The notes: a model not told the origin generated them from the sequence alone. A DNA stretch of 64,000 nucleotides from Paracoccaceae bacterium (GCA_030750975.1 JASMHC010000003.1:83693-147692); one strand, 5' to 3'; shown: positions 18,035 to 28,060, counted from the first letter of the stretch. Made by a program: numbers and translations.

Positions 18035-19081
18035 TCAGAACTCGATATCCAATGTCACCGGAAAATGGTCCGAAGCCACCAGCAACGCGGTTCGCAGGGT
18101 CGTGTCCGCAAGGCATTCCGGCGTGTCGAACGGATGCCAGATGCGCCAGCTTGGGCGCTTGGCCATAAATTCCTGCGACACCATGATATAGTCCAGCAGC
18201 GCCTGCAAATACCGATCCTGATCCTCAAGATAAAACCGCGCCGTCGTGGGAATTGCCCCCAATTTGCGCGACAACCCCTGCGCTGCGTGGGGATCGAACA
18301 ATTTGGCCTCGACCGGCAGCACGCGGTCGGTCAGGCCGCGACCCATGATGATCTCGACCGAGCTGCGCCCGAACAGGCCCTCGTATTCGTCCAGCCCCGG
18401 ACCATCGTTCAAATCGCCCAGCACGATCAGCGGATCGGCCCGGTTGAGATGTTCCTCGATCCGGCGGCGCAGCCAAACCGCCTGTGCCCATTGCTTGCGG
18501 CGGTTGGCGATCGAGATTTGCATCGCCTCTTCCGGTGTCGACGCCCCATGCGGGGCCTTGGATTTCAGATGCGCGCCAATCATGCGGAACCGAAAGCCCC
18601 CACGGGTTTCAACCTCGAGTTCCAGCGGCGGTTTCGAAAAGCTGACCTTGTCTTCGGTCGCATCAATATCCAGATCGATTTTGAAATACCCGTCAAAGCG
18701 CGGTGCGATGTCGGTATCCCTTTTGCCGGGTTCATCCCCTTTCGGATCATGGCGCATGGTCAGAATGGTCGGATCGTAAAGGACCGCGATCTCTTGCTGG
18801 GTGGTGTTGGCAAAGCCAATCATGCCCTTGCTGGCCCGCAACCCGAAATGCGCGGCAAACGTTTCAAGCGCGGTGACGGTATTGCGCTTGCGGCTTTGAT
18901 CCGGTGCCTCGATCACCATGATCATATCGGCATCCAGCCGCTCGAACACGATACCCAGCGCGGTGATCTGATCTTCGCGGCTTATGTCGTCGCGCCCGGA
19001 AATCTTTTCGTCGGGCATCAGGTTGCCGGCATTGTCAAACAACTCGCTGAACCATTCGACATTATAGGTGGCAATCCGCAT
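18035..19081 (-). CDS. endonuclease/exonuclease/phosphatase family protein
   Basis: A 348-residue EEP-fold protein starting MRIATYNVEWFSELFD. Conserved elements are YNVEW (Asn near residue 6), VIEAPDQ (metal Glu near residue 58), GAHLKSK (His), LGDLNDGPG (Asp-x-Asn near residue 223) and SDHFPV (catalytic His near the C terminus). Nuclease or phosphatase specificity is unknown. The start codon overlaps the stop of the TerB-DnaJ gene (TGATG), which fixes the start at 19081. Confidence 0.87.
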   Translation of the reverse strand: MRIATYNVEWFSELFDNAGNLMPDEKISGRDDISREDQITALGIVFERLDADMIMVIEAPDQSRKRNTVTALETFAAHFGLRASKGMIGFANTTQQEIAVLYDPTILTMRHDPKGDEPGKRDTDIAPRFDGYFKIDLDIDATEDKVSFSKPPLELEVETRGGFRFRMIGAHLKSKAPHGASTPEEAMQISIANRRKQWAQAVWLRRRIEEHLNRADPLIVLGDLNDGPGLDEYEGLFGRSSVEIIMGRGLTDRVLPVEAKLFDPHAAQGLSRKLGAIPTTARFYLEDQDRYLQALLDYIMVSQEFMAKRPSWRIWHPFDTPECLADTTLRTALLVASDHFPVTLDIEF

Positions 19082-19761
19082 CAGCTGTGAAGCTCCTGAA
19101 TTTCCTCCCAGGCGCGATTGATATCGACCATGCGTTTCTCGGCCATGCGAACGGCCTCTTCCGGGACACCCCGCGCGATCATCATATCGGGGTGGCTTTC
19201 GCGCACCAAAGACCGCCAGACCACGCGGATATCGGCAAGGCTGTCCTTCGGTTCCACCCCCAGCACCGAATAAGGATCGGGCGCGGCATCGCGCACGAAG
19301 CGGGCGCGCAATTGTTTGAACCGGATATCCGACAGGCCGAAGATCTGCGCCACCCGCTCCAGAAACACATCCTCGTTTGGGTGATACTTGCCATCCGCCA
19401 AGGCGATGTGGAACAGCCCTTCCATCAGGTCGCACAGCACAGGCGTATCATCGCGGAACATTCGGGCGATTTTCCGGGCGTAATCCTCGAACCCGGCCAC
19501 ATCCTGCCGGGCCAGATCGAACACCTGCGCCGCCGCCTGCTCTTCGGAACGCGGGATCATGAACACTTCGCGAAAGGCCGTCACCTCGTCGCGTGTCACC
19601 AGCCCGTCGGCCTTCGCCATTTTCGCCCCCAAGGCGATTACGGCAATCGTGAAACCGACGCTGCGCTCGGGCGGCGTGCGCAGGGTTTCAAACACATTGG
19701 TCAGCGGCTCGCCCCGTGTCAGGGCCGACAGGGCTTCGGATATGCGGGTCCAGATCGACAT
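19081..19761 (-). CDS. TerB-DnaJ domain protein (DjlA-like)
   Basis: A 226-residue protein with a TerB-like helical domain at residues ~30-145 (ALGAKMAKADGLVTRDEV and the second repeat ALADGKYHPNEDVFLERV). A C-terminal J domain follows (PYSVLGVEPKDSLADIRVVWRSL, HPD at SHPDMM). The domain order is that of DjlA, but it lacks an obvious N-terminal membrane helix. It is a cytosolic DnaK co-chaperone candidate. Its stop overlaps the EEP-fold gene start, so they are coupled. Confidence 0.9.
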   Translation of the reverse strand: MSIWTRISEALSALTRGEPLTNVFETLRTPPERSVGFTIAVIALGAKMAKADGLVTRDEVTAFREVFMIPRSEEQAAAQVFDLARQDVAGFEDYARKIARMFRDDTPVLCDLMEGLFHIALADGKYHPNEDVFLERVAQIFGLSDIRFKQLRARFVRDAAPDPYSVLGVEPKDSLADIRVVWRSLVRESHPDMMIARGVPEEAVRMAEKRMVDINRAWEEIQELHS

Positions 19762-19802
19762 GGGCGCAGACTACGCCCAGCATAAGGGAATGTCATTGGG
19801 CA

Positions 19803-20282
19803 TCAGAGGAATTTCTGCATCAGCACAAGATCCATCCAGCGCCCGAATTTGAAGCCCACTTTCCGCAGGCGGGCCACATGCTGAAATCCGATGGCTTCGT
19901 GAAACGCCACCCCGTCGGGGTTTTCGCCGCTGATCCCGGCAATAAGCGAATGCACCCCTTCGTTGCGTGCCACCTCTTCCAGCCGCTGCATCAAAGTGCG
20001 GCCGATCCCCTGCCCGCCGAACTCCTTCGCCAGAATGACCGAATGTTCCTTGGTATGCGCATAGCCCGGCCCGCCACGAAACGGGAAATAGGTGGCGAAA
20101 CCGGCCAATTGCCCGTCAAGCTCGGCCACCAGGAAACCCGCGCCTCGGGCGGCAATATCCGCCTGTAACCCGTCAACGGTTTTTTCATCCGTGGTAAAGG
20201 TCCGCGCCGTATCGCGGATCATCCGGTTCCAGATTTCCGCAATTTCGGCAGCATCGCCATCATGGGCCTGACGAATGTTCAT
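19803..20282 (-). CDS. GNAT N-acetyltransferase
   Basis: A 159-residue acetyltransferase resembling phosphinothricin/L-methionine sulfoximine N-acetyltransferases (Pat/MddA). It begins [19 protein letters not shown]. The acetyl-CoA binding loop is VILAKEFGGQGIGRTLMQRL (Q/RxxGxG, near residue 100), and AFHEAIGFQHVARLRKVGFKFGRW is the characteristic C-terminal part. The start overlaps the VOC gene stop by 4 bp (ATGA). Confidence 0.88.
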   Translation of the reverse strand: MNIRQAHDGDAAEIAEIWNRMIRDTARTFTTDEKTVDGLQADIAARGAGFLVAELDGQLAGFATYFPFRGGPGYAHTKEHSVILAKEFGGQGIGRTLMQRLEEVARNEGVHSLIAGISGENPDGVAFHEAIGFQHVARLRKVGFKFGRWMDLVLMQKFL

Positions 20283-20893
20283 CGCAAGATCACCGCACCA
20301 GCCGGGGTTTCGATGACAGCGCTCATCACAGGCGACGCGGACGCATCGATCGTGACCAGCGGATCGGCGACAAGACCCGCCAGACGGTCCCTTAATCCGG
20401 TGTGATCAGGATGGCCCAAACCAAGCCGCGTCAACCGGCAACCGCTTCGCGGCAAAAGCTCTGCCGCTTTTGGCCCCTCCCCCCAATCGAGTATCATCGG
20501 CACCAACCCGTCAAACGGCGTCTGGGCTTGCGCAATCACCGACATGTCCCAGGTCAACGCACCACGGGACAGCCGCGTCGGGCGTGTTCCCGCGCCGAAC
20601 AGGGTCTCTATATCGCGAACAATATCACCGCTGCGGCAAACCCAATTGGTCAGACGGGGCGGCCCGTCAAACCGGTCCAGCCCGAACCACCGCGCCCGTT
20701 TCGGCGCAGGGGCTTTGGGGTCAATCGCAATCACCTCCAGATAAAGCCCGCTGTCCAGCCGCAAAAGCAGGTTATGGGTGCCCATCAATTCGTGCTTGCC
20801 ACCCGTTTGCAACGGCACCCCAAGCAGACCTTCGACATGGGCGCGCCCCTCATCCAGAGTTCGGGCGGAAACAACGATATGGTCGAGCTGCAT
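20279..20893 (-). CDS. VOC-superfamily (glyoxalase-like domain) protein
   Basis: A 204-residue glyoxalase_3-type protein beginning [45 protein letters not shown] pattern (His4 and His near residue 34/41). It continues with [16 protein letters not shown], whose Glu is a metal-ligand position. Function is unknown. It is translationally coupled to the GNAT gene. Confidence 0.8.
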   Translation of the reverse strand: MQLDHIVVSARTLDEGRAHVEGLLGVPLQTGGKHELMGTHNLLLRLDSGLYLEVIAIDPKAPAPKRARWFGLDRFDGPPRLTNWVCRSGDIVRDIETLFGAGTRPTRLSRGALTWDMSVIAQAQTPFDGLVPMILDWGEGPKAAELLPRSGCRLTRLGLGHPDHTGLRDRLAGLVADPLVTIDASASPVMSAVIETPAGAVILR

Positions 20894-20992
20894 TTAACAA
20901 TCTCCCTGAGCGTTAAATTCTGGTGATCCAAGGTTGAATTGGCAACGTAAAATCCCAGATTGCCCGTAATATGACTCTTTCACTTAGGTTTT

Positions 20993-22180
20993 ATGATGCT
21001 CCTACGCTCTCTTGAACGGATGTACCGGCACGACGCCACCAGTGGTATCCTGCTTATGCTTTTCACACTGATCGCGCTTTACACCGCCAATTCGGCCCTC
21101 GCGCCCTATTATCAGGATATGCTTGGGGCAACCGGCACCGTCACCATCAACGGGGTCGGCATCGAAAAGCCGATCATCCTGTGGATCAACGATGGTTTGA
21201 TGGCGGTGTTTTTCTTTCTGATCGGTTTGGAACTGAAAAAGGAATTGCTGGAAGGCAAGCTCAAGCATATCCGCGACGTGATCCTGCCCGGAGCAGCGGC
21301 TATCGGAGGCATGGCCCTGCCGGCCGCGATTTTCGCCTATTTCAACTGGAACAGCCCCGAAACCCTGAACGGCTGGGCCATTCCGGCCGCCACCGATATT
21401 GCCTTTGCCCTTGGTGTTCTGGCGCTCGTCGGCACCCGCGCCCCGGCGGCTTTGAAAGTGTTCCTGCTGACGCTGGCGATCCTTGACGATATCGGTGCGA
21501 TCCTGATCATCGCGCTGTTTTACACCGCCAAACTGGACGTCACCTACCTGCTGCTGGGGACCATTCCCTTGGCGATCATGTTCGTGCTGAACCGGCTGAA
21601 AATCCACCGCATCGCGCCGATCATCCTGCTGGGCATCGTGCTTTGGGTGCTGGTTCTGAAATCCGGCGTCCATGCCACGCTGGCCGGAGTTGTGACGGCG
21701 TTCTTTGTCCCGCTATACGACCGCTGGGGAAAATCGCCGCTGCACAGTCTTGAACATGCGCTGACGCCATACGTCTATTTCTTCATCGTGCCGGTCTTTG
21801 CCCTGGCCAATGCGGGCGTGGTGTTCGACGGGCTTTCCATCGCTGACCTTGCGAACCCGCTGCCGATGGGCATTATCCTCGGTCTTTTTGCGGGTAAGCT
21901 GGCCGGTGTCTTTGGCATGACCTGGCTGATGGTCAGGCTGGGTGCAGCCCGGCTGCCCCACGAGGTAAACTGGTACCATATCTTCGGCGTCGCGGGACTG
22001 GCCGGTATCGGCTTTACCATGTCGCTGTTTATCGGAGGCCTCAGCTTCGGCGATCCGGGTCTGATGAACCAGGTGCGCGTCGGTGTTCTGGCAGGCTCAA
22101 CCATGTCGGGCATGGTCGGCTTCACCGCCCTGATGCTGGCCTCGCGGCAACGTAATACCAAAGCGGTCGCGGCCGAATAG
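20993..22180 (+). CDS. nhaA: Na+/H+ antiporter NhaA
   Basis: A 395-residue antiporter with about 12 helices. Typical NhaA motifs are FFLIGLELKKELLEG near residue 78, PAATDIAFALGVLALVG near residue 130 (the two essential Asp region), LAILDDIGAILIIALFY near residue 160 with the DD pair, and GIGFTMSLFIGGL near residue 340. It exchanges cytoplasmic Na+ for periplasmic protons, which suits a marine or brackish lifestyle. It is divergent from the VOC-GNAT pair and monocistronic. Confidence 0.96.
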   Translation: MMLLRSLERMYRHDATSGILLMLFTLIALYTANSALAPYYQDMLGATGTVTINGVGIEKPIILWINDGLMAVFFFLIGLELKKELLEGKLKHIRDVILPGAAAIGGMALPAAIFAYFNWNSPETLNGWAIPAATDIAFALGVLALVGTRAPAALKVFLLTLAILDDIGAILIIALFYTAKLDVTYLLLGTIPLAIMFVLNRLKIHRIAPIILLGIVLWVLVLKSGVHATLAGVVTAFFVPLYDRWGKSPLHSLEHALTPYVYFFIVPVFALANAGVVFDGLSIADLANPLPMGIILGLFAGKLAGVFGMTWLMVRLGAARLPHEVNWYHIFGVAGLAGIGFTMSLFIGGLSFGDPGLMNQVRVGVLAGSTMSGMVGFTALMLASRQRNTKAVAAE

Positions 22181-22183
22181 AAC

Positions 22184-22220
22184 AAGCGGACTGAAACTCC
22201 AGCCCGCTTTTCATCTTTTC
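22184..22220 (+). terminator. weak terminator downstream of nhaA
   Basis: AAGCGG (22184-22189) pairs with CCGCTT (22204-22209), followed by a T-rich tract TTCATCTTTTC. The stem is only 6 bp. It overlaps the start of repeat copy B. Confidence 0.4.
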
Positions 22221-22262
22221 AACAATACTTCGGGGGGAAACCAGCCGCAGCCCTGCGGCTGG
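22209..22262 (-). repeat. repeated 3'-flanking element, copy B, with hairpin
   Basis: TTTCATCTTTTCAAC then AATACTTCGGGGGG (22209-22237) matches copies A, C and D. It is followed at 22240-22262 by a hairpin (ACCAGCCGCAG with CTGCGGCTGGT). It lies 3' of scpA on the minus strand. Between the hairpin and the scpA stop are further G/C runs. Confidence 0.7.
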
Positions 22263-22315
22263 TGGGGGGCAGCGCCCCCGACCCGGTCGGATCGCGCCAG
22301 CCATCCGAGCCGTGT

Positions 22316-24445
22316 TTACCCGCGCGCGTCGCGGATCAGATCAAGGATATTCGCCGCCGCCTGCGGAATATTCGTCCCCGGCCCGAAAATCGCCTTCACC
22401 CCGGCCTTTTGCAAGAACTCGTAATCCTGCTGCGGGATCACCCCGCCGCAAATCACGATGATATCGCCCGCATCCTTGGCCTTCAGCGCCTCGATCAGTT
22501 GCGGCGCCAGCGTCTTGTGCCCCGCGGCTTGCGACGAAATCCCGACCACATGCACGTCGTTGTCCACCGCATCCTGCGCCGCCTCTTCCGGCGTCTGGAA
22601 CAGAGGCCCTACATCCACGTCAAAGCCAATGTCAGCAAAGGCCGTGGCAATAACTTTCGCGCCACGGTCATGCCCGTCCTGACCCATTTTCACCACCAGC
22701 ATCCGCGGACGCCGCCCCTCTTCCCCGGCGAAATCTTCAACCGATTTCTGGATTGCGGCGAAGCCTTCATCGCCCTCGTAGGCTTTGCCGTAAACACCAG
22801 CGAGGGTTTTGACCTCGGCGCGGTGACGACCGAATTCTTTTTCCATTGCCATGCTAATCTCTCCGACTGATGCGCGGGCACGGGCGGCTTCCACCGCGGC
22901 TGCCAGCAGGTTGCCGCCCTCTTTCGCGGTGCGGGTCAACGCGCCAAGCGCTGCCTGGCAAGCGGCCTCGTCGCGGGTTTCGCGGATTTGCGCCAGACGC
23001 GCCACCTGCGCTTCGCGCACCGCCACGTTGTCCACATCAAGGATGTCGATCGGCTCTTCTTCGTCCTTGCGGTACTTGTTGACGCCAACAACCACCTCGT
23101 CGCCCCGGTCGATCATCGCCTGACGGGTGGCGGCGGATTCCTCGATCCGCAGTTTTGGCATACCCGAGGCCACCGCCTTGGTCATGCCGCCCATCTCCTC
23201 AACCTCTTCCATCAGCGCCCAGGCCTTGTCGGCCAGTTCAGCCGTCAGGCTTTCGACATAGTAAGACCCTGCCAGAGGATCGACCACATTGGTGACGCCG
23301 GTTTCTTCCTGCAAGATCAACTGGGTATTCCGCGCGATCCGGGCCGAGAATTCCGTCGGCAGGGCAATCGCCTCGTCCAGCGCGTTGGTGTGCAGCGACT
23401 GGGTGCCGCCCAGTACCGCGCTCATCGCCTCGTAAGCCGTGCGGATCACGTTGTTATAGGGGTCTTGTTCCTGCAACGACACGCCCGAGGTCTGGCAGTG
23501 GGTGCGCAGCATTTTCGAGCGCTCGTTCTGCGCCCCGAACTCGGTCATCACACGGTGCCAAAGCAAACGCGCCGCCCGCAGCTTGGCCGCTTCCATGAAG
23601 AAATTCATGCCGATGGCAAAGAAGAACGACAGACGGCCTGCGAATTTATCCACATCCATGCCGGCGTTGATCGCCGCGCGGACGTATTCGCGCCCGTCGG
23701 CCAGAGTGTAGGCCAATTCCTGCACAAGGTTTGCGCCCGCTTCCTGCATGTGATAGCCGGAAATCGAGATCGAGTTGAACTTGGGCATCTCGTTAGAGGT
23801 ATATTCGATAATGTCCGAGATGATCCGCATCGACGGTTCGGGCGGGTAGATATAGGTGTTGCGCACCATGAATTCTTTCAGAATGTCGTTCTGAATGGTC
23901 CCTGCCAGCAGCGCCTTGTCATGGCCCTGCTCTTCGCCTGCCACGATGAAGTTGGCAAGGATCGGGATCACCGCGCCGTTCATCGTCATCGAGACCGACA
24001 CCTTATCCAGCGGAATCCCGTCAAACAGGATTTTCATATCCTCAACGCTGTCGATGGCCACCCCGGCCTTGCCTACGTCGCCGACCACGCGCGGGTGGTC
24101 GCTGTCATAGCCTCGGTGCGTCGCCAGATCGAATGCCACCGAAACGCCTTGCTGACCCGCCGCAAGGTTCTTGCGGTAAAAGGCGTTCGATTCTTCGGCG
24201 GTCGAAAACCCCGCATATTGCCGGATCGTCCAGGGACGGCCCGCATACATCGTTGCCTTCACCCCACGGGTAAACGGCCCGAACCCCGGCAATGTGCCCA
24301 TATGATCCAGCCCGTCGGTGTCTTCCGCCGTATAAAGCGGGGCCACGTCGATCCCTTCCAGCGTGTTCCATGTCAGGTCTTCAAGCGGACGCCCGCGCAG
24401 TTCTTTTTCCGCCAATGCGGACCAATCTGCCTTGGTCTTGGTCAT
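22316..24445 (-). CDS. scpA: methylmalonyl-CoA mutase
   Basis: A 709-residue adenosylcobalamin enzyme with an N-terminal TIM barrel ([23 protein letters not shown] near residue 70, [15 protein letters not shown] near residue 330) and a C-terminal B12-binding domain. The B12 motif [14 protein letters not shown] (DxHxxG) is near residue 600 and the [10 protein letters not shown] loop near residue 670. It converts methylmalonyl-CoA to succinyl-CoA, the last step after propionyl-CoA carboxylase. I chose MTKTKADW (24445), preceded by GGAAGGATT; an ATG at 24484 lies too far upstream. It is separated from pccA by a divergent DUF4174 gene. Confidence 0.97.
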   Translation of the reverse strand: MTKTKADWSALAEKELRGRPLEDLTWNTLEGIDVAPLYTAEDTDGLDHMGTLPGFGPFTRGVKATMYAGRPWTIRQYAGFSTAEESNAFYRKNLAAGQQGVSVAFDLATHRGYDSDHPRVVGDVGKAGVAIDSVEDMKILFDGIPLDKVSVSMTMNGAVIPILANFIVAGEEQGHDKALLAGTIQNDILKEFMVRNTYIYPPEPSMRIISDIIEYTSNEMPKFNSISISGYHMQEAGANLVQELAYTLADGREYVRAAINAGMDVDKFAGRLSFFFAIGMNFFMEAAKLRAARLLWHRVMTEFGAQNERSKMLRTHCQTSGVSLQEQDPYNNVIRTAYEAMSAVLGGTQSLHTNALDEAIALPTEFSARIARNTQLILQEETGVTNVVDPLAGSYYVESLTAELADKAWALMEEVEEMGGMTKAVASGMPKLRIEESAATRQAMIDRGDEVVVGVNKYRKDEEEPIDILDVDNVAVREAQVARLAQIRETRDEAACQAALGALTRTAKEGGNLLAAAVEAARARASVGEISMAMEKEFGRHRAEVKTLAGVYGKAYEGDEGFAAIQKSVEDFAGEEGRRPRMLVVKMGQDGHDRGAKVIATAFADIGFDVDVGPLFQTPEEAAQDAVDNDVHVVGISSQAAGHKTLAPQLIEALKAKDAGDIIVICGGVIPQQDYEFLQKAGVKAIFGPGTNIPQAAANILDLIRDARG

Positions 24446-24564
24446 TTCCAATCCTTCCGGTTCAACAGCCCCTTTCCGGGCCATTCAAATTTCGTTCAGC
24501 AAACACGCATCAGGCATTCGCAAATTCATTTCCCGTGCCTATATTCAGGACAACAGGAGAGATC

Positions 24565-25023
24565 ATGAGAGCATTTACCGCCCTTTTTCTATCGGCCGCT
24601 CTGGCCGCCCCCGTTTTCGCGCAAGAGACGACCGCGCCGGAAACCCCGCCCAAGCCGGTGTTTGAAACCATTGATGCCGCCGATGTCACACTTGACGAAT
24701 TCCTCTGGATCGAGCGGCCCGTCGTGGTTTTCGCCGACAGCCCGTTTGATCCGCGTTTCCAGGAACAAATGGAGCTTATGGAATCGGATTTTGAGGAATT
24801 GCTGCTGCGCGACGTGGTTGTCATTACCGACACCAACCCCAACGCCCGGACGGACGTCCGCATCGACCTGCGCCCGCGCGGTTTCGCCCTGGTGCTGATC
24901 GGCAAGGACGGCCAGGTCAAGCTTCGCAAACCCGCCCCCTGGGACGTGCGCGAAATTTCCCACGCCATCGATAAATGGCCGATCCGCCTAAAGGAAATCC
25001 GCGATGCGCAGGGGAAGGAATAG
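24565..25023 (+). CDS. DUF4174 periplasmic protein
   Basis: A 152-residue protein with a signal peptide (MRAFTALFLSAALAAPVFAQ, cleavage after AFA) followed by a DUF4174-type domain: FLWIERPVVVFADSPFDPRF and the later RPRGFALVLIGKDGQVKLRKPAPWD. The thioredoxin-like fold of this family lacks a CxxC here. It is divergent from scpA and preceded by CAGGAGAG (24555-24560). Function is unknown. Confidence 0.8.
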   Translation: MRAFTALFLSAALAAPVFAQETTAPETPPKPVFETIDAADVTLDEFLWIERPVVVFADSPFDPRFQEQMELMESDFEELLLRDVVVITDTNPNARTDVRIDLRPRGFALVLIGKDGQVKLRKPAPWDVREISHAIDKWPIRLKEIRDAQGKE

Positions 25024-25291
25024 CCGACGCCAGCGGTAAGTAAGCCGCGTAAGCGCCGTCCTGCGGGGTAGCGCAGTAACGGTTTGTTCAAGCAGTTTCT
25101 CTCTCCACATCCTCGGGAACTCGCCGCATCCCGCGCAGTTATCAAAAGCGCCGCCCCATCTGGGCGGGACATGCCAAAGCTATGCTTCCAGCATGACGCT
25201 CGCGCGGCGGCCTGCAGCCTTGTTCCGCGCGGATGAGCAAATGCTGGTACGGTATTGAACATGCTTTCAGCCCGGAGATACGAACGAACCC

Positions 25292-27337
25292 TTATTCAAA
25301 CTCCATGATCACATCATCCACAGCCAGGCTGTCGCCTGCGGCGGCGTTGATCTTGGACACCACGCCTTTTTTCTCGGCGCGCAGGATGTTCTCCATCTTC
25401 ATCGCCTCGACCGTGCAAAGCGCCTGACCTTCCTGCACCTCGTCTCCGGCTTGGACCGCCACATTGACGATCAGACCGGGCATCGGGCAGAGCAACATTT
25501 TCGATGTATCCGGCGGCAGTTTCTCGATCATATGCGCGGCCAGTTCGGCCTGACGCGGGCTGCGCACGGCGACGCGCATATCCGCCCCTCGGGTGCGAAT
25601 GCGGAAGCCGCCCGGCGCTTTGCCAACCTTCAGAACCAAAGGCTTGTCCCCCACGGTCAGGGTTGCCAACTGGTCGCCCGGCGTCCAGTCCGAGGTTACG
25701 CGCAAGCTGCCGCCATCGTTAAAGTTGACGGTTGAACCAGCGCGGTCCGCGTCGATTGTCAGGGCAACCGACGTGCCGGCCACATCCACAACCCAATCGT
25801 CACCGACTTTGCGTTCGTGGTTGTCCATTCGGCCCGACACACGGGTGCGGCGAATTTCGGCGACACGGTACATCGCGGCACAGGCGGCGGCCACGCGGCG
25901 GGTGTCTTCTTCACCCAGGGTGACACCTTCAAACCCGTCCGGATATTGCTCTTCGATAAAGGCGGTTGTCATATCGCCCTTGATAAAGATCGGGTGATCC
26001 ATCACGGCCGCCACGAAGGGCAGGTTGTGGCCGATACCTTCCAGCTCAAAACTGTCGAGCGCAATCCGCATCGCCTCGATCGCCTCGTCACGAGTGGGTG
26101 CCCACGTGCAGAGCTTGGCAATCATCGGGTCGTAATACATGCTGATCTCGCCGCCCTCATAGACGCCGGTATCGTTGCGAACGGCGGTTGTGCCTTCGAT
26201 CGCATCATCCGCCCATTTGCCGTTCTCCAGCATCGGACCTGCGGCCACTTCCGCAGGCGGACGATAGCGCGTCAGACGGCCAATCGACGGCAGGAAGTTC
26301 CTGTACGGGTCTTCCGCATATACACGGTTCTCAATCGCCCAGCCGTTGATGCCCACATCGTCCTGCGTGATGCTGAGCGGTTCGCCATTGGCGACACGGA
26401 TCATCTGTTCCACAAGGTCCACACCGGTGATCAGCTCGGTCACAGGGTGTTCGACCTGAAGGCGGGTGTTCATTTCAAGGAAGTAGAAATTCTTGTCGCC
26501 ATCGACGATGAATTCCACGGTGCCCGCGCTTGTATAGCCCACCGCCTTGGCCAGCGCGACCGACTGTTCGCCCATCGCTTTGCGGGTGGCTTCGTCAAGG
26601 AAGGGCGACGGGGCCTCTTCGACAACCTTCTGGTTGCGTCGCTGGATCGAACATTCACGTTCGTTCAGGTAAATCCCGTTGCCATGGGCGTCGCAGAGAA
26701 CCTGAATTTCGATGTGGCGCGGTTGCGTCACGAATTTCTCGATAAAGATCCGGTCGTCGCCAAAGCTGTTCGCCGCCTCGTTCTTTGACGACTGGAAGCC
26801 TTCCCGCGCTTCGGTGTCGTTCCACGCGATCCGCATCCCCTTGCCGCCCCCTCCGGCTGAGGCTTTGATCATCACCGGATAGCCGATCTCGTTCGAGATT
26901 TTCACCGCCTCTTCCGCGTCTTCAATCAGCCCCATATAGCCCGGAACGGTCGAAACCTTGGCATCTTGCGCGATTTTCTTTGAGGTGATCTTGTCGCCCA
27001 TCGCCTCGATCGCGCCTTTCGGCGGGCCGACAAAGGCAACGCCCTCGGCCTCGAGCGCTTCTGCAAAGCGCGAATTTTCCGACAGGAAGCCATAGCCCGG
27101 ATGCACCGCTTGTGCGCCGGTTTGACGGATCGCGTCCATCACCTTGTCGATGACGATATAGGACTGGTTGGCAGGGGGCGGGCCGATATGCACCGCTTCG
27201 TCCGCCATTTTCACATGCAGCGCCTGGCGGTCGGCGTCTGAATAGATCGCGACGGTCTTGATGCCCATCTTGCGGGCGGTCTTGATCACGCGGCAGGCAA
27301 TCTCGCCGCGGTTGGCGATCAGGATCTTGTCAAACAT
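25292..27337 (-). CDS. pccA: propionyl-CoA carboxylase alpha subunit (biotin carboxylase + BCCP)
   Basis: A 681-residue protein with an N-terminal biotin carboxylase (KILIANRGEIACRVI), an ATP-grasp segment (GGGGKGMRI near residue 165), EMNTRLQVEHPVTE near residue 290, and a C-terminal biotinyl domain with EAMKMEN near residue 645 (Lys is biotinylated). It carboxylates its own biotin with bicarbonate and ATP, and PccB transfers the carboxyl to propionyl-CoA. An AAAAAAGGAC tract precedes ATG 27337. A strong terminator upstream (27478) suggests its own promoter. Confidence 0.97.
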   Translation of the reverse strand: MFDKILIANRGEIACRVIKTARKMGIKTVAIYSDADRQALHVKMADEAVHIGPPPANQSYIVIDKVMDAIRQTGAQAVHPGYGFLSENSRFAEALEAEGVAFVGPPKGAIEAMGDKITSKKIAQDAKVSTVPGYMGLIEDAEEAVKISNEIGYPVMIKASAGGGGKGMRIAWNDTEAREGFQSSKNEAANSFGDDRIFIEKFVTQPRHIEIQVLCDAHGNGIYLNERECSIQRRNQKVVEEAPSPFLDEATRKAMGEQSVALAKAVGYTSAGTVEFIVDGDKNFYFLEMNTRLQVEHPVTELITGVDLVEQMIRVANGEPLSITQDDVGINGWAIENRVYAEDPYRNFLPSIGRLTRYRPPAEVAAGPMLENGKWADDAIEGTTAVRNDTGVYEGGEISMYYDPMIAKLCTWAPTRDEAIEAMRIALDSFELEGIGHNLPFVAAVMDHPIFIKGDMTTAFIEEQYPDGFEGVTLGEEDTRRVAAACAAMYRVAEIRRTRVSGRMDNHERKVGDDWVVDVAGTSVALTIDADRAGSTVNFNDGGSLRVTSDWTPGDQLATLTVGDKPLVLKVGKAPGGFRIRTRGADMRVAVRSPRQAELAAHMIEKLPPDTSKMLLCPMPGLIVNVAVQAGDEVQEGQALCTVEAMKMENILRAEKKGVVSKINAAAGDSLAVDDVIMEFE

Positions 27338-27667
27338 GGTCAGTCCTTTTTTTGATGGTGGCAGGCCCGTCTTTCAACGGGGTGCACATATACAGGGCAA
27401 CACCCGACCGGCGGGCCGGACGGGGCGTTACAGGGATCGGAGAATACTGATATTGCCCGCCAGCCGGTCGCCGGGGCAAAAAAGTGGGGGCCGACAGCCA
27501 AGATGTCAGCCCCCATAAGGGGGAAGGGTTACACGCGAAGCGGCCGGGTTCGCGGCCGTTCTGCATAGGGTCAACATTGGAGTGTGTCGTGCGAATTTCA
27601 AATGCCGCATGCAGGCGCGAGATCAGATAGGCCGGAATCCGCCAATTCCCCAGAAGCCAAGGCGAAA
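27338..27667. other. 330-bp pccA leader region
   Basis: No gene is confidently supported. It contains a strong minus-strand terminator (27478-27514). Beyond it lies about 140 bp that presumably holds the pccA promoter. A 113-codon frame starts at ATG 27671, overlapping the upstream gene's stop (ATGA). It reads through the terminator and ends inside the pccA start, so I do not call it as a gene, although its first ~40 codons could be translated. Confidence 0.5.
27478..27514 (-). terminator. strong rho-independent terminator between the pccB-side genes and pccA
   Basis: GGGGGCCGACA (27486-27496) and TGTCAGCCCCC (27504-27514) form an 11-bp stem with one G-T pair and a 7-nt loop. On the minus strand it is followed by six T residues (complement of 27478-27483). 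It should stop transcripts coming from pccB and its partners before pccA. Confidence 0.8.
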
Positions 27668-28024
27668 TCATGCCCAACCTCCGTCGAATATCTCGGGAAA
27701 CGAGGCTTGCGCCACATCCACGTCAATCCGCAGAAGCGCATCATAATCGGCCGGGTCAAAATCCTCGTCGACCGCGACAACTTCACGACCGAACAGCCAG
27801 CTTAACCGGCCGGCATCCAGATTGCCGCGCTCGAAAGGCGCATCACCGAAATGCTGCCACAGCGCCTCAAGAAAGGCCGCATCGGCCCGCCGGTCGGCAG
27901 GCTTGCGATCGGCAAAGCGTTCACGACGTGTCAGCGGGGTCACGCCCTTGGGATTGGCGCGGCGGATGGTGAATTGATAATCGGTGCCGGGCATGCGCCC
28001 GGGAAAGCCGCGATGTTTCAGCAT
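27668..28024 (-). CDS. conserved hypothetical protein of the pcc cluster
   Basis: A 118-residue soluble protein, MLKHRGFPGRMPGTDYQF at the N terminus, with acidic C-terminal DEDFDPADYDALLRIDVDVAQ. No signal peptide or membrane helix is seen and I recognise no family. It is 37 bp after the small lipoprotein and upstream of pccA on the same strand. The start at 28024 is preferred over a 4-residue longer version because of the start sequence. Its presence inside the pcc cluster suggests a role linked to propionyl-CoA metabolism, but this is only context. Confidence 0.65.
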   Translation of the reverse strand: MLKHRGFPGRMPGTDYQFTIRRANPKGVTPLTRRERFADRKPADRRADAAFLEALWQHFGDAPFERGNLDAGRLSWLFGREVVAVDEDFDPADYDALLRIDVDVAQASFPEIFDGGWA

Positions 28025-28060
28025 GGGCGCCTCCAAAGGGGAAGCGCAGCGCTTTGGGTC

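Noticed and set aside
22988..24568. 526-codon plus-strand open frame opposite scpA
   Set aside because: Antisense to a complete methylmalonyl-CoA mutase with all motifs; no own domain seen.
27330..27671. 113-codon minus-strand frame with ATGA start overlap, upstream of pccA
   Set aside because: It crosses a strong terminator and runs into the pccA start; low-complexity, Pro/Arg-rich end. A short translated part cannot be excluded.
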